This document shows, in pieces, positions 51,186 through 60,787 of a stretch of DNA of 64,000 bases (the first letter of the stretch is position 1; the number at the start of each line of letters is the position of its first letter). Location: NCBI GenBank assembly GCA_036279295.1, contig DASUJK010000025.1, forward strand, positions 1 to 64,000, given 5' to 3'. The stretch is from DATEPR01 sp036279295 (GTDB lineage Bacteria; Actinomycetota; Actinomycetes; Mycobacteriales; Pseudonocardiaceae). The notes below the pieces were generated by a model. The model searched no databases, was not told the DNA's origin, and saw only the letters and a list, made by a program, of their open reading frames with translations. The position numbers were made by a program, and so were the translations under genes.

Positions 51186-52325
51186 GTGACCGCGAGAGAT
51201 GACGTTGCCGACCTGCCCGGTGGGGCGGGCGAGGGCGTCGCCAACACCGCGAAGCCCGTGTACACGGCCGATCCCGGCTCGATCACGGGCCTGGCCGCCG
51301 AACTGACCACGGCAGCCGGCTCGGCGGATGGCTGCAACAAGGCGATCGGCACGGCCGTGTCCGACCTGTCGTCCTGGACGGGTGACACGGCGTCCGCGTT
51401 CAAGGGCTACATGAGCGGGTTCACCAGCGCCGGCAACGCGGGGCACTCCGCGCTGACCGCGGGTGCCAGTGCGCTGACCGAGGCCGCCAAGACGCTGACC
51501 GACGGCAAGAACTCGCTGGAGAAGCTGTTCGAGCAGGTGCTCACCGACTACCGGAGCAACCTGAAGGGCGTCGGCACCGTGCCGCCACACCCGACCGCCG
51601 CCGAGATGGCATCGGCGGCGGAGAACGCGGTGTCGGACAACGAGGGCGCCATCACCAGCCAGGTGACCAGCATCAACACCGCGCTCGGCACGGCGGCGAG
51701 CGATCTGCGGAAGGCAGCCAGCGGGTTCAGCCCGAAGTTCTCCTCGCTGAGCACGCCCGGCGAGACCGGACCGCTGAGCACCACGACCTCCTCGGCCGCG
51801 CCCACGGCGAACAAGTCGCACCGCGGAACCGGTGGTGGCGGCGGTGGTGGTGGTTCCGGCAGCGGTGGTGGTGGCGGCGGTTTCAGCGGCGGTGGCGGTG
51901 GTTCCGGTGGTGGTGGCGGCGGTGGTGGCATGGGCTCCAGCGGCGGCCCGCCGGCCAGCAAGCCCCCCGGCAACGTGCAGCAGTGGATCCAGCAGGCCAT
52001 CCAGATCCTGGAGCAGAACGGTGTGCCGGCCAGCGAGCTGAACGCCAACGACATCTGGACGATCATCCAGCACGAGTCGGGCGGCAATCCGAACGCGATC
52101 AACCTGTGGGACTCCAACGCGCAGGCAGGCCACCCGTCCAAGGGCCTGATGCAGTGCATCGACTCCACGTTCCAGGCGCACATGCTCCCGGGCCACGGCA
52201 ACATCTACAACCCGGTGGACAACGTGATCGCCGGGGTCCGGTACGCGCTGTCCAGGTACGGCTCGATCGGCAACGTTCCAGGCATCGTCGCCGTCCACTC
52301 CGGACGGGCCTACGTCGGCTACTGA
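51186..52325 (+). CDS. WXG100-lytic transglycosylase fusion (ESX effector candidate)
   Basis: A 379-aa protein. Residues about 25-180 are a WXG100-like helical domain with W64-T-G66 in the turn (D-L-S-S-W-T-G-D-T). A Gly-rich linker follows (about 215-258). Residues about 270-379 are an SLT-type lytic transglycosylase: catalytic Glu297 in I-I-Q-H-E-S-G-G-N-P, then G-L-M-Q-C-I, and N-P-V-D-N-V-I-A-G-V-R-Y-A-L-S-R-Y-G. It should cleave peptidoglycan. With no signal peptide, the WXG domain is the likely export signal. No immunity gene is recognised next to it, so a cell-wall remodelling role is as likely as attack. Confidence 0.85.
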   Translation: MTARDDVADLPGGAGEGVANTAKPVYTADPGSITGLAAELTTAAGSADGCNKAIGTAVSDLSSWTGDTASAFKGYMSGFTSAGNAGHSALTAGASALTEAAKTLTDGKNSLEKLFEQVLTDYRSNLKGVGTVPPHPTAAEMASAAENAVSDNEGAITSQVTSINTALGTAASDLRKAASGFSPKFSSLSTPGETGPLSTTTSSAAPTANKSHRGTGGGGGGGGSGSGGGGGGFSGGGGGSGGGGGGGGMGSSGGPPASKPPGNVQQWIQQAIQILEQNGVPASELNANDIWTIIQHESGGNPNAINLWDSNAQAGHPSKGLMQCIDSTFQAHMLPGHGNIYNPVDNVIAGVRYALSRYGSIGNVPGIVAVHSGRAYVGY

Positions 52326-52427
52326 TCCGGAAGAGATGCCGGGTCGGGAGCGGAGGCAGACCAAGCCCGAACCGCTACCAACCGCAGCAGCACGCCCAAC
52401 GCAACCAGCCAGCCGTAGTGTGGCGCC

Positions 52428-53633
52428 ATGCTAGATCGCCCAGCCGCACGCAGATCGGCCATCGCCCCGTTCCACGTGATGGATGTGTTGGCCGCCGCGA
52501 AGGAGCGCCAGCGAACGCACGGCGACCTCGTATCCCTAGGCGCAGGCCAGCCGTCCAGCGACGCACCCGCACCAGTACTCGCCGCCGCCGCAGAAGCCCT
52601 GCGTGCCGGCGGCCTCGGCTACACCGAGCAGTTCGGCGTACCCGAACTCCGGTCCGCCATCGCCGGGCACTACCTGCGCACCCACGGCCTACCCGTCACC
52701 GGCGACGACGTCGTGGTCACCACGGGCTCGTCCGGCGGGTTCCTGCTGGCGTTCCTCGCCGCGTTCGACCCCGGCGACCGGGTGGCGATCGGCAGGCCGG
52801 GTTACCCGGCGTACCGCAACATCCTCACCGCGCTCGGCTGCGAGGTGGTCGACCTGCCGTGCGGGCCGGACACCAGGTTCCAGCCGACCGTCGCGATGCT
52901 GGACGAGCTGACCGAACCGATCCGCGGCCTGGTGGTGGCCAGCCCAGCCAACCCGACCGGCACGGTGCTGCCGCCGGCCGAACTGGCCGCATTGGCCCAC
53001 TGGTGCGACGACCACGACGTACAGCTGGTCAGCGACGAGATCTACCACGGCATCACGTTCGGTGCGGCCGTGGACTGCGCGTGGCGGACATCGCGGGACG
53101 CCATCGTGATCAACTCGTTCTCGAAGTACTGGAGCATGACCGGCTGGCGGCTGGGCTGGATGCTGCTGCCCGAGCGGCTGCGGTCCGCCGTCGGCGCGTT
53201 GACCGGCAACTTCACCATCTGTCCGCCCGCGCTCCCGCAACTGGCCGCGGTGGCCGCGTTCGACCCGGAGTCCTACGCCGAGGCCGACCAGCACGTCGCC
53301 GACTACCGGGTGAACAGGGACGTGCTGCTGGCCGGCCTGCCGCAGCTCGGCATCGACCGGTTGGCCCCGGCCGACGGCGGGTTCTACGTGTACGCCGACG
53401 TGTCGCACCTCACGTCCGACTCGATGGCGTTCTGCCAGCAGCTGTTGAAGGACACTGGTGTTGCGATCGCGCCAGGGATCGACTTCGACCCCGTCAACGG
53501 CGGTAGGTTCGTGCGGATGTCGTACGCGGGCGCCGCCGAGGACATGCACACGGCGTTGGCACGACTGGGTGACTGGCTGGCGACCAGACTCCTGGCGGGA
53601 ACCCAACCAGTTCCCGGGTCGTTCAGCCAGTGA
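52428..53633 (+). CDS. class I/II aminotransferase
   Basis: A 401-aa PLP enzyme. G-Y-T-E-Q-F-G-V-P near the start, S-P-A-N-P-T-G-T for the cofactor region, D-E-I-Y-H-G and the Schiff-base Lys in S-F-S-K-Y-W-S-M-T-G-W-R-L-G-W define fold type I, aspartate/branched-chain subgroup. Substrate not clear from sequence. It starts about 100 bases after the ESX-like cluster and is probably separate. Confidence 0.92.
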   Translation: MLDRPAARRSAIAPFHVMDVLAAAKERQRTHGDLVSLGAGQPSSDAPAPVLAAAAEALRAGGLGYTEQFGVPELRSAIAGHYLRTHGLPVTGDDVVVTTGSSGGFLLAFLAAFDPGDRVAIGRPGYPAYRNILTALGCEVVDLPCGPDTRFQPTVAMLDELTEPIRGLVVASPANPTGTVLPPAELAALAHWCDDHDVQLVSDEIYHGITFGAAVDCAWRTSRDAIVINSFSKYWSMTGWRLGWMLLPERLRSAVGALTGNFTICPPALPQLAAVAAFDPESYAEADQHVADYRVNRDVLLAGLPQLGIDRLAPADGGFYVYADVSHLTSDSMAFCQQLLKDTGVAIAPGIDFDPVNGGRFVRMSYAGAAEDMHTALARLGDWLATRLLAGTQPVPGSFSQ

Positions 53634-53665
53634 GATTCTAGTTCTGTGAACGGGGAGGCTGTCTC

Positions 53666-53836
53666 ATGTTGCTCCGCGTCATCGGCGCACTGCTGGTCAT
53701 CTGGCTGGCGTTCGTCGTACTCGGTGTGGTGATCAAGGGCCTGGTCATCCTGGCCGTGGTCGGCGCCGTCGCGTTCGTCGGCACGGCAGGCTACATGGCG
53801 ATCAAGAACCGCTCGTCGCAGAAGCGGCTGCGTTGA
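53666..53836 (+). CDS. 56-aa membrane protein
   Basis: A short gene with a strong ribosome site (GGGGAGG, 7 bases before the ATG). The product is one or two hydrophobic helices (L-L-V-I-W-L-A-F-V-V-L-G-V-V and L-V-I-L-A-V-V-G-A-V-A-F-V) ending in a basic tail, N-R-S-S-Q-K-R-L-R. It converges on the threonine aldolase gene. Family unknown. Confidence 0.7.
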   Translation: MLLRVIGALLVIWLAFVVLGVVIKGLVILAVVGAVAFVGTAGYMAIKNRSSQKRLR

Positions 53837-53854
53837 AAGCCACCTGCTGAACCC

Positions 53855-54877
53855 TTAGTTCTCGCTGGTCTTGATCCTGGTCAGCACGTCGGTGACGTCG
53901 GCGGCTGACACGTCCCGGTGGGTGACGAACCGGATCTGACCAGCCATGGGCGCGGCCAGCACGCCGAGGTCGGTGAGCTGGCCGAGCATCGTGTCCACGT
54001 CCGGCACGGCGGCCAGCAGGATGTTCGTGGCCGGCGTGCTGACCTGCCAGCCCAGTTCCGCGAGACCACCGGCCAGCCGGACGGCGTTCTCGTGGTCGGC
54101 GGCCAGATCGTCGATCCGGTCCAGTGCGACCAGCCCGGCAGCGGCCAGCACACCGCCCTGCCGCACCCCGCCGCCCAGCATCTTGCGCAGCCTGCGCGCC
54201 TCGGCAACGAACTCCACACTGCCGGCGACCACGGAGCCGACCGGCGCGCCGAGGCCCTTGGACAGGCACGCCTGCACGGTGTCCACGCCGACGGTCAGCG
54301 CCGACGGGGGCACCCCGAGCGCCACGGCCGCGTTCCAGATCCGGGCGCCGTCCAGGTGCACACGCAGCCCGCAGTCCTTGCCGGCCGCCACCAGTTCCCG
54401 GTGCTCGTCCGGTGACGTGACGGCGCCGCCTGCCTCGTTGTGGGTGTTCTCCAGGCACAGCAGCGTCGTGCTCAGGTCGTGGTAGGGCCCCGGCTGCCCG
54501 GCCGCCGTGCGAATCGCACCCGGGGTGGGCCGACCCGGTCCGCCCTCCCAGGCCAGCGGTTCCGGCATCCCGCCGGCCAGCCAGGCCGCGGTGCCCAGTT
54601 CGTGGCCGATCACGTGGGCGCCCCTCGGTGCGAGGAACCGGTCACCCCGCCCCAGGTGCGCCATCAGCGCGATCAGGTTGCCCATGCTGCCGCTGGGCAC
54701 CCACAGCGCTGCGGCCGTGCCGAGCAGCTCGGCGGCCCGTTCCTCCAGCTCACGCATGGTGGGGTCATGGTCAAGCACGTCGTCGCCGACCTCGGCGTCC
54801 GCCATCGCGGTGCGCATCGTGCGGTCCGGGCGGGTCACGGTGTCCGAGCGCAGGTCGATCGGCGCGTACTTAGTCAC
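53855..54877 (-). CDS. low-specificity threonine aldolase
   Basis: A 340-aa PLP enzyme of the beta-eliminating lyase family. It starts D-L-R-S-D-T-V-T-R-P, has H-L-D-G-A-R-I-W-N with the cofactor Asp, and the Schiff-base Lys in C-L-S-K-G-L-G-A-P-V-G. Cleaves L-threonine or allo-threonine to glycine and acetaldehyde. Stands alone, divergent from the ECF sigma gene. Confidence 0.92.
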   Translation of the reverse strand: MTKYAPIDLRSDTVTRPDRTMRTAMADAEVGDDVLDHDPTMRELEERAAELLGTAAALWVPSGSMGNLIALMAHLGRGDRFLAPRGAHVIGHELGTAAWLAGGMPEPLAWEGGPGRPTPGAIRTAAGQPGPYHDLSTTLLCLENTHNEAGGAVTSPDEHRELVAAGKDCGLRVHLDGARIWNAAVALGVPPSALTVGVDTVQACLSKGLGAPVGSVVAGSVEFVAEARRLRKMLGGGVRQGGVLAAAGLVALDRIDDLAADHENAVRLAGGLAELGWQVSTPATNILLAAVPDVDTMLGQLTDLGVLAAPMAGQIRFVTHRDVSAADVTDVLTRIKTSEN

Positions 54878-55018
54878 GAATGGATGACATCACACTCGTC
54901 CGGCACCGGTGCACCCGCCTTCGGGGGAAGCCATGAAACAGTCGGACGGACCGTGCAACCCAGTGGGCGGTGCGGTCCGTCCATCGGATGTACGGACACA
55001 CGAGCGGAGAGAGTCCGC

Positions 55019-55537
55019 GTGGATCAGCGCGACGAGCAGGAGTTCGCTGAATTCTTCGTGGCCCGGCGAGACGCCGTGCGGCGGAGTGCCTACCTGCTCT
55101 GCGGTGACTGGCACCGGGCGGACGATTTCGCGCAGACGGCGTTCGTCTCGCTGCACCGGCACTGGCGCAAGATCAGGGACAAGGGCGCGCTGGACGCCTA
55201 CGTGCGGCGGACGCTGGTCCGTGCGGTGATCGACGAGTCGAGGCGGCCGTGGCGAAGGGAGCGGTTCACCGATGACGTACCGGAAACCGCGACCGGAGCC
55301 GCCGACATCGGCGACTCGGTGGCCACCAGGGCGGCGCTGGTCGCGGCACTGCGCCAGGTGCCGCCCCGGCAGCGTGCCGTGCTCGTACTGCGGTTCCTGG
55401 AAGGCCTCGACGTCAGCGGTGTCGCGACGGCGCTGGGCTGCTCGGAGGGCACCGTGAAGAGTCAGACCGCTCGTGGCCTGGCCGCCCTGCGCACCGCGCT
55501 CGGCGACACGCTGGACGACCTGAGATCGGCTTCGTAG
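55019..55537 (+). CDS. ECF sigma factor (SigE-like family)
   Basis: A 172-aa sigma factor from a GTG at 55019 (GGAGAGAG upstream). Region 2: F-F-V-A-R-R-D-A-V-R-R-S-A-Y-L-L, W-H-R-A-D-D-F-A-Q-T-A-F. Region 4: V-P-P-R-Q-R-A-V-L-V-L-R-F, C-S-E-G-T-V-K-S-Q. A membrane protein gene follows after 21 bases, probably its partner. The frame is open far upstream of the GTG, but that extension is shadow sequence. Confidence 0.9.
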   Translation: MDQRDEQEFAEFFVARRDAVRRSAYLLCGDWHRADDFAQTAFVSLHRHWRKIRDKGALDAYVRRTLVRAVIDESRRPWRRERFTDDVPETATGAADIGDSVATRAALVAALRQVPPRQRAVLVLRFLEGLDVSGVATALGCSEGTVKSQTARGLAALRTALGDTLDDLRSAS

Positions 55538-55558
55538 ACACGTGGGGAGGTGACGTGG

Positions 55559-56296
55559 GTGGACGAGCAACGGTTGAGTGAACTGTTCCAGGCGGCGGCC
55601 GGTGACGGTCCGCCCGCGTCCTTCGACGAGGCAGACGTGGCCGCGGCGGCCAAGAAGGTCACCGCGCGTAGGCGCTCGATGATCGCCGGTGGCGGTGGAC
55701 TCGCGGTTGTGGCGATCGCGGTGGGTCTGCTTCTCGGCACGGGCACCTTCGGGCACACTCTCCCTCAGGGCTCCGCCACCGCGGCGGGCGCCCTGGTATC
55801 ACCACGAACGGAAACCAGCGGACGTACCTTCGGCCACGCCCTCGCCGGGCCGGACGTCGGTACGCCACAAAGCTTCCCGTCGTCGACGCCCATGCAGGGG
55901 GGCGGCGGCGCCGGGGGGGTCGGCCCAGCTGCCGGCAGCACCCGCGCCGGGTGCGGCCCGACGGACGGGCAGCTCGCTGTCGCCCTCGCCAACGAGCTGC
56001 CCTCCGTCGGTGCACCAACGGCCAACCCGGCGAGCGTGGCCTGCGCCGCGGGCTCCCGGTCGGTCACGTTCCTGGTGCGGGACGGGGTGACCAGCGGTTA
56101 CGTGATCGCCGTGTTGAGCCCGACGGCCAGCAACAGCCTGGTCAGCGACGCGGCTCCCGGCGCGCACTCCTTCCAGGGGCCGTCCGCGAGCGGGAAGTGG
56201 ATGGTCTTCGTGCTCAGCCAGCCGGCCAACGGCGGTGCCGGTCCGCTGGTCGGCAAGCTGGACACCATCCAGGCGGCCGTCGCCGCGCAATTCTGA
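55559..56296 (+). CDS. single-pass membrane protein, sigma-factor partner
   Basis: About 245 aa from GTG 55559, 8 bases after GGGGAGG; a GTG at 55550 would overlap that site. A 40-residue cytoplasmic part (L-S-E-L-F-Q-A-A-A-G-D) is followed by R-R-R and one helix (G-L-A-V-V-A-I-A-V-G-L-L-L-G), then a Gly/Ser-rich extracytoplasmic domain with paired Cys. The layout fits an anti-sigma-like or sensing partner of the ECF factor, though no zinc-binding HxxxCxxC is present. Confidence 0.72.
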   Translation: MDEQRLSELFQAAAGDGPPASFDEADVAAAAKKVTARRRSMIAGGGGLAVVAIAVGLLLGTGTFGHTLPQGSATAAGALVSPRTETSGRTFGHALAGPDVGTPQSFPSSTPMQGGGGAGGVGPAAGSTRAGCGPTDGQLAVALANELPSVGAPTANPASVACAAGSRSVTFLVRDGVTSGYVIAVLSPTASNSLVSDAAPGAHSFQGPSASGKWMVFVLSQPANGGAGPLVGKLDTIQAAVAAQF

Positions 56297-56302
56297 GGCA
56301 AC

Positions 56303-56440
56303 CTGCTGAGACAACGGTGCGCGGAACTGCTGGACGCGTTGGCCACGCTGGCCCCTCGGCAGCGGGCGGTGCTGGTGCTGCGCTACTTCGCCGCATGTCG
56401 ATCACCGAGACGGCAGCCGCGTCACTCAGTAGGCTCGTTC
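56303..56440 (+). pseudogene. ECF sigma factor region 4 remnant
   Basis: The plus strand reads L-L-D-A-L-A-T-L-A-P-R-Q-R-A-V-L-V-L-R-Y-F in one frame and, after a shift, M-S-I-T-E-T-A-A-A in the next, the normal continuation of sigma region 4. Region 2 and the C-terminal helix are missing. It is a broken copy, close in sequence to the intact sigma gene just upstream, and it runs into the purB start. Confidence 0.7.
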
Positions 56441-56443
56441 GAT

Positions 56444-57871
56444 GTGAGCAAGCCGAACATCCCGAACGTGCTGGCCGGCCGGTACGCGTCGACAGCGATG
56501 GCGACCCTGTGGTCCCCGGAGCACAAGATCGTGCTGGAACGCGAGCTGTGGCTCGCCGTGCTGCGTGCCCAGGCCGACCTGGGCCTCGCCGTGCCGGCGG
56601 GCGCCGTCGCCGACTACGAGCGTGTGGTGGACACCGTGGACCTGGCGTCGATCGCGGCGCGGGAGCGGATCACCAAACATGACGTGAAGGCACGGATCGA
56701 GGAGTTCAACGCGCTGGCCGGGCACGAACTCGTGCACACCGGGATGACCAGCCGGGACCTCACGGAGAACGTCGAGCAGTTGCAGATCCGCAGGTCGCTG
56801 GAGCACGTGCGGGTCCGGTTCGCCACCGTGCTGGCCCGGCTGGCCGGGCTCGCCGTCGAGCACGCCGACCTGGTGCTGGCCGGCCGCTCGCACAACGTGG
56901 CGGCGCAGGCCACCACGCTGGGCAAGCGGTTCGCCAGTGCGGCCGACGAACTGCTGGTCGCGTTCGCCCGGCTGGACGACCTGATCGAGCGCTACCCGCT
57001 GCGCGGCATCAAGGGCCCGGTCGGCACCGGGCAGGACATGCTGGACCTGCTCGGCGACCCGGCCGCCGTGCAGCGGCTGGAGCAGGCCGTCGCCCGGCAT
57101 CTCGGGTTCGAGCACGTGCTGACCAGCGTGGGCCAGGTGTACCCGAGGTCGCTGGACTTCGACGTGGTGTCCTGCCTCGTGCAGCTGGCCGCGGCGCCGT
57201 CCAGCCTGGCCACCACGATCCGGCTGATGGCGGGCCACGAGCTGGTCACCGAGGGCTTCCTGCCGGGTCAGGTCGGCAGTTCGGCCATGCCGCACAAGAT
57301 GAACACGCGCTCCAGCGAGCGGATCAACGGGTTCGCCGTGATCCTGCGCGGCTACGCCTCGATGGTCGGCGAGCTGGCAGGCGGCCAGTGGAACGAGGGC
57401 GACGTGTCGTGCTCGGTGGTGCGCAGGGTGGCGCTGCCGGACGCGTTCTTCACGCTGGACGGACTGGTGGAGACGCTGCTCACCGTGCTGGACGGCTTCG
57501 GCGCGTACCCGGCCGTGATCGCCCGTGAGCTGGACCGCTACCTGCCGTTCCTGGCCACCACCAAGGTCCTGATGGCCGCCGTCCGGGCCGGTGTCGGGCG
57601 GGAGACCGCGCATGAGGTGATCAAGGAACACGCCGTCGCCGTCGGCCTGGCGATGCGGGAACAGGGCATCGAGCGCAACGACATGGTCGACCGGCTGGCC
57701 GCCGATCCCCGGCTGCCGCTGGACCACGACCAGCTCAGGGCCCTGCTGGCCGACCGGGTGTCGTTCACCGGGTTGGCCGAGGCGCAGGTGACCGACGTGG
57801 CCGGTCGGGTGGCCAAGGTGCTGGAGCGGTTCGCCGACGCGAGTGGTTATTCGCCTGACCCGATTCTCTGA
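56444..57871 (+). CDS. purB: adenylosuccinate lyase
   Basis: A 475-aa enzyme from the GTG at 56444. It has the fumarase/lyase signature G-S-S-A-M-P-H-K-M-N and the catalytic loop around G-T-G-Q-D-M-L; T-S-R-D-L-T-E-N near residue 100 is typical of PurB. It acts twice in purine synthesis, on SAICAR and adenylosuccinate. No separate promoter is obvious in the 3 bases before it, so signals must lie in the sigma remnant. Confidence 0.96.
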   Translation: MSKPNIPNVLAGRYASTAMATLWSPEHKIVLERELWLAVLRAQADLGLAVPAGAVADYERVVDTVDLASIAARERITKHDVKARIEEFNALAGHELVHTGMTSRDLTENVEQLQIRRSLEHVRVRFATVLARLAGLAVEHADLVLAGRSHNVAAQATTLGKRFASAADELLVAFARLDDLIERYPLRGIKGPVGTGQDMLDLLGDPAAVQRLEQAVARHLGFEHVLTSVGQVYPRSLDFDVVSCLVQLAAAPSSLATTIRLMAGHELVTEGFLPGQVGSSAMPHKMNTRSSERINGFAVILRGYASMVGELAGGQWNEGDVSCSVVRRVALPDAFFTLDGLVETLLTVLDGFGAYPAVIARELDRYLPFLATTKVLMAAVRAGVGRETAHEVIKEHAVAVGLAMREQGIERNDMVDRLAADPRLPLDHDQLRALLADRVSFTGLAEAQVTDVAGRVAKVLERFADASGYSPDPIL

Positions 57872-57889
57872 GCCGGGTAGTTTCGGGTC

Positions 57890-58723
57890 ATGGGTGCAGT
57901 CGTGACCGAATTGGCCTACTACCCGGTGAAGGGCTGCGCCGGGATGTCGGCGCCCGCCGCCGTGCTCACCGAGACCGGCATCGCGCATGACCGGTCGTTC
58001 ATGCTGGTGGATGCCAACGGAGCGTTCCGCAGCCAGCGGACCACACCGGCGATGGCGGTGATCCGGCCGGGTGTCAGCGCGGACGGGACCCGGCTGGTGG
58101 TGGACGCGCCGGACACCGACACCATCGAGCTGGACGTGCTGACCGACGGCCCCCGGCTGGACGTGAGCCTGTTCGGCGAGTGGTTCGGCATCGGCGTCGA
58201 CCAGGGCGATGTCGCGGCCAAGTGGTTCTCGTCGGTGCTGGACATGCCGTGTCGGCTGGTCCGGGTGCCCCCGGAACACGATCGCGACGGCTGGGGCGAG
58301 CATCCTGGCAAGGTCGGTTTCGCCGACGCGCACGCGGTGCTGATCACCGCGAAGTCCTCTTTGGACGAATTGAACCGGCGGATCGCCCTGCGTGGGGCTG
58401 CTGGCGTGCCGATGAACCGGTTCCGGGCGAACATCGTCGTCGACGGATGGCCGGAGCCGCACACCGAGGACCGGTTCCGGCTGATGTCCATCGGCGGTGT
58501 CGACTTCGGCTACGCGGTGCGGGCCATCCGCTGCGCCGTACCCACGGTGGCGCAGGAGACCGGCGCGAAGTCGGGTCCGGAGCCGACCAGGACGCTGGCC
58601 GACTACCGACGCGAACCGGAGTTCGGTGGTGGGGTCAGTTTCGGGGTGAAGGCGGCCGTGCTGCGTTGCGGCTCGTTGGCGGTCGGGGACGAGGTCGTGG
58701 TGACGGAGTGGGCTAGAGCGTGA
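57890..58723 (+). CDS. MOSC-domain protein
   Basis: A 277-aa protein with an MOSC N-terminal beta-barrel (Y-Y-P-V-K-G-C-A-G) and the C-terminal MOSC domain (F-R-A-N-I-V-V-D-G, R-C-A-V-P-T, L-A-D-Y-R-R-E-P). The Cys in the R-C motif is the one thought to bind molybdenum cofactor. Relatives reduce N-hydroxylated compounds. Follows purB by 18 bases. Confidence 0.9.
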   Translation: MGAVVTELAYYPVKGCAGMSAPAAVLTETGIAHDRSFMLVDANGAFRSQRTTPAMAVIRPGVSADGTRLVVDAPDTDTIELDVLTDGPRLDVSLFGEWFGIGVDQGDVAAKWFSSVLDMPCRLVRVPPEHDRDGWGEHPGKVGFADAHAVLITAKSSLDELNRRIALRGAAGVPMNRFRANIVVDGWPEPHTEDRFRLMSIGGVDFGYAVRAIRCAVPTVAQETGAKSGPEPTRTLADYRREPEFGGGVSFGVKAAVLRCGSLAVGDEVVVTEWARA

Positions 58724-59507
58724 TCGTCACGTCGCCGACCCGGCCGGACAGTGCCTCCGCCGCTGAGCCGCCGTTCACGCCGAGTGCCACCTGGCCCGCC
58801 GAGTCCACGTAGACCACGAGCGTGCCCATCGGCACATCGCCGAACGTGCCGCCGAGCTGGGCGTCCACTGTGGTCCGATAGTGGCGGACCCGCACCCGGT
58901 CGCCCTGCTGGGCGCCGAATGTGGCCAGGTCGTCACCGCTGGCGGCCAACTGGAGGTTGCCGAACCGGTCCACGCCGATGATCTCGCTGGTCAGCCTGCG
59001 TGCGGTGACGACAGTGCGTGGCTCGGGCAGCCGGACCAGATCGGTGACGGCGGGCCCGAACTCGGCCGCCGACGCGCCGCTGGCCAGGTGCGCGGTGGCC
59101 GGTGCGAACACGTCCCGGCCGTGGAAGGTCATGGAGACCTCGGGTAACCGGAAGCGTGGTTCCTTCAGCTCGTAGGCCGCGTCGACGCCGCCGAGCGCTT
59201 CGGCGGCGGGCAGCAGCAGACCGTTGTCCGGGCCGACCAGCAGGCTGTCGCCCGCGGCCAGCACGACCCCTCGTCGTGCCGTGCCGACACCGGGGTCGAC
59301 GACGGCGAGGTGGACGGCGGGCGGCAGGTAGCTGACGGTGTGGGCCAGCACGGTGGCGCCTCGCCGGACATCCTGCGGGTCGATGTGATGGGTCACGTCC
59401 AGCACCCTGACTCGGGGTGCGATCCCGGCGATCACCCCCTTGCAGGCGGCCACGAACCCGTCCGACGTGCCGTAGTCGGTGGTGAAGCTCACCCAGTCGT
59501 AGTGCAT
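58713..59507 (-). CDS. SAM hydroxide adenosyltransferase (DUF62)
   Basis: A 264-aa protein of the SAM hydrolase/halogenase fold: F-T-T-D-Y-G-T-S-D-G-F-V-A at the start, V-V-D-P-G-V-G-T, G-P-D-N-G-L-L, F-H-G-R-D-V-F-A-P-A. The Asp/Arg/His set in these motifs fits the water-using hydrolase rather than the halide enzymes. It would convert SAM to adenosine and methionine. Divergent from purC; purine salvage is one possible reason for the neighbourhood. Confidence 0.9.
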   Translation of the reverse strand: MHYDWVSFTTDYGTSDGFVAACKGVIAGIAPRVRVLDVTHHIDPQDVRRGATVLAHTVSYLPPAVHLAVVDPGVGTARRGVVLAAGDSLLVGPDNGLLLPAAEALGGVDAAYELKEPRFRLPEVSMTFHGRDVFAPATAHLASGASAAEFGPAVTDLVRLPEPRTVVTARRLTSEIIGVDRFGNLQLAASGDDLATFGAQQGDRVRVRHYRTTVDAQLGGTFGDVPMGTLVVYVDSAGQVALGVNGGSAAEALSGRVGDVTITL

Positions 59508-59540
59508 CGAACCATTGTCCGGTACCGAGCCGTAGGCTCC

Positions 59541-60433
<893 letters not shown>

Positions 60434-60437
<4 letters not shown>

Positions 60438-60463
60438 CGCGTAAGTAATCTCTTACCTATCCT
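60434..60463 (+). promoter_or_regulatory. promoter with overlapping ArsR operator
   Basis: TTGACG (60434-60439) and TATCCT (60458-60463) are spaced 18 bases, a plausible sigma-A promoter. Between them lies GTAAG-TAATCT-CTTAC (60441-60456), a perfect 5-bp inverted repeat well placed for the ArsR repressor. The GTG start is only 6 bases past the -10, so the transcript may be leaderless. Confidence 0.65.
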
Positions 60464-60469
60464 GCGTCG

Positions 60470-60787
60470 GTGCCCACCGACGTCTACGCGGCGATCGCGG
60501 ACCCCACTCGCCGCGGCATCCTCGACCTGCTCGCCGAGGACGGCAGGTCGGTCACCGAACTGGCGGCGCCGTTCCACATGACCAGACCGGCCGTGAGCCA
60601 GCACCTGAGAGTGCTGCGCGAAGCCGGGCTGGTCAGCGAGCGGAGGGCCGGCCGGCGGCGGATCTACCAGTTGGCGCCGGACGGGCTGCGGGAGGTCGAC
60701 CTCTGGCTGAGCAGCTACCGACGGTTCTGGCACACGAAGCTGGCCGCGCTCGGCGAGTACCTGGCGGAGACCGATGGCCAGGACTGA
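60470..60787 (+). CDS. ArsR-family regulator
   Basis: A 105-aa winged helix: I-A-D-P-T-R-R-G-I-L-D-L-L-A at the start, A-A-P-F-H-M-T-R-P-A-V-S-Q-H-L as recognition helix, then R-A-G-R-R-R-I-Y. No metal-binding Cys cluster, as expected of the type paired with SRPBCC proteins rather than a metal sensor. It overlaps the SRPBCC gene by 14 bases. Confidence 0.93.
   Translation: MPTDVYAAIADPTRRGILDLLAEDGRSVTELAAPFHMTRPAVSQHLRVLREAGLVSERRAGRRRIYQLAPDGLREVDLWLSSYRRFWHTKLAALGEYLAETDGQD

Noticed and set aside
54440..55018. A long upstream extension of the ECF sigma gene at 55019
   Set aside because: It lies opposite the threonine aldolase gene and has no sigma-like sequence; the GTG at 55019 has a good ribosome site.
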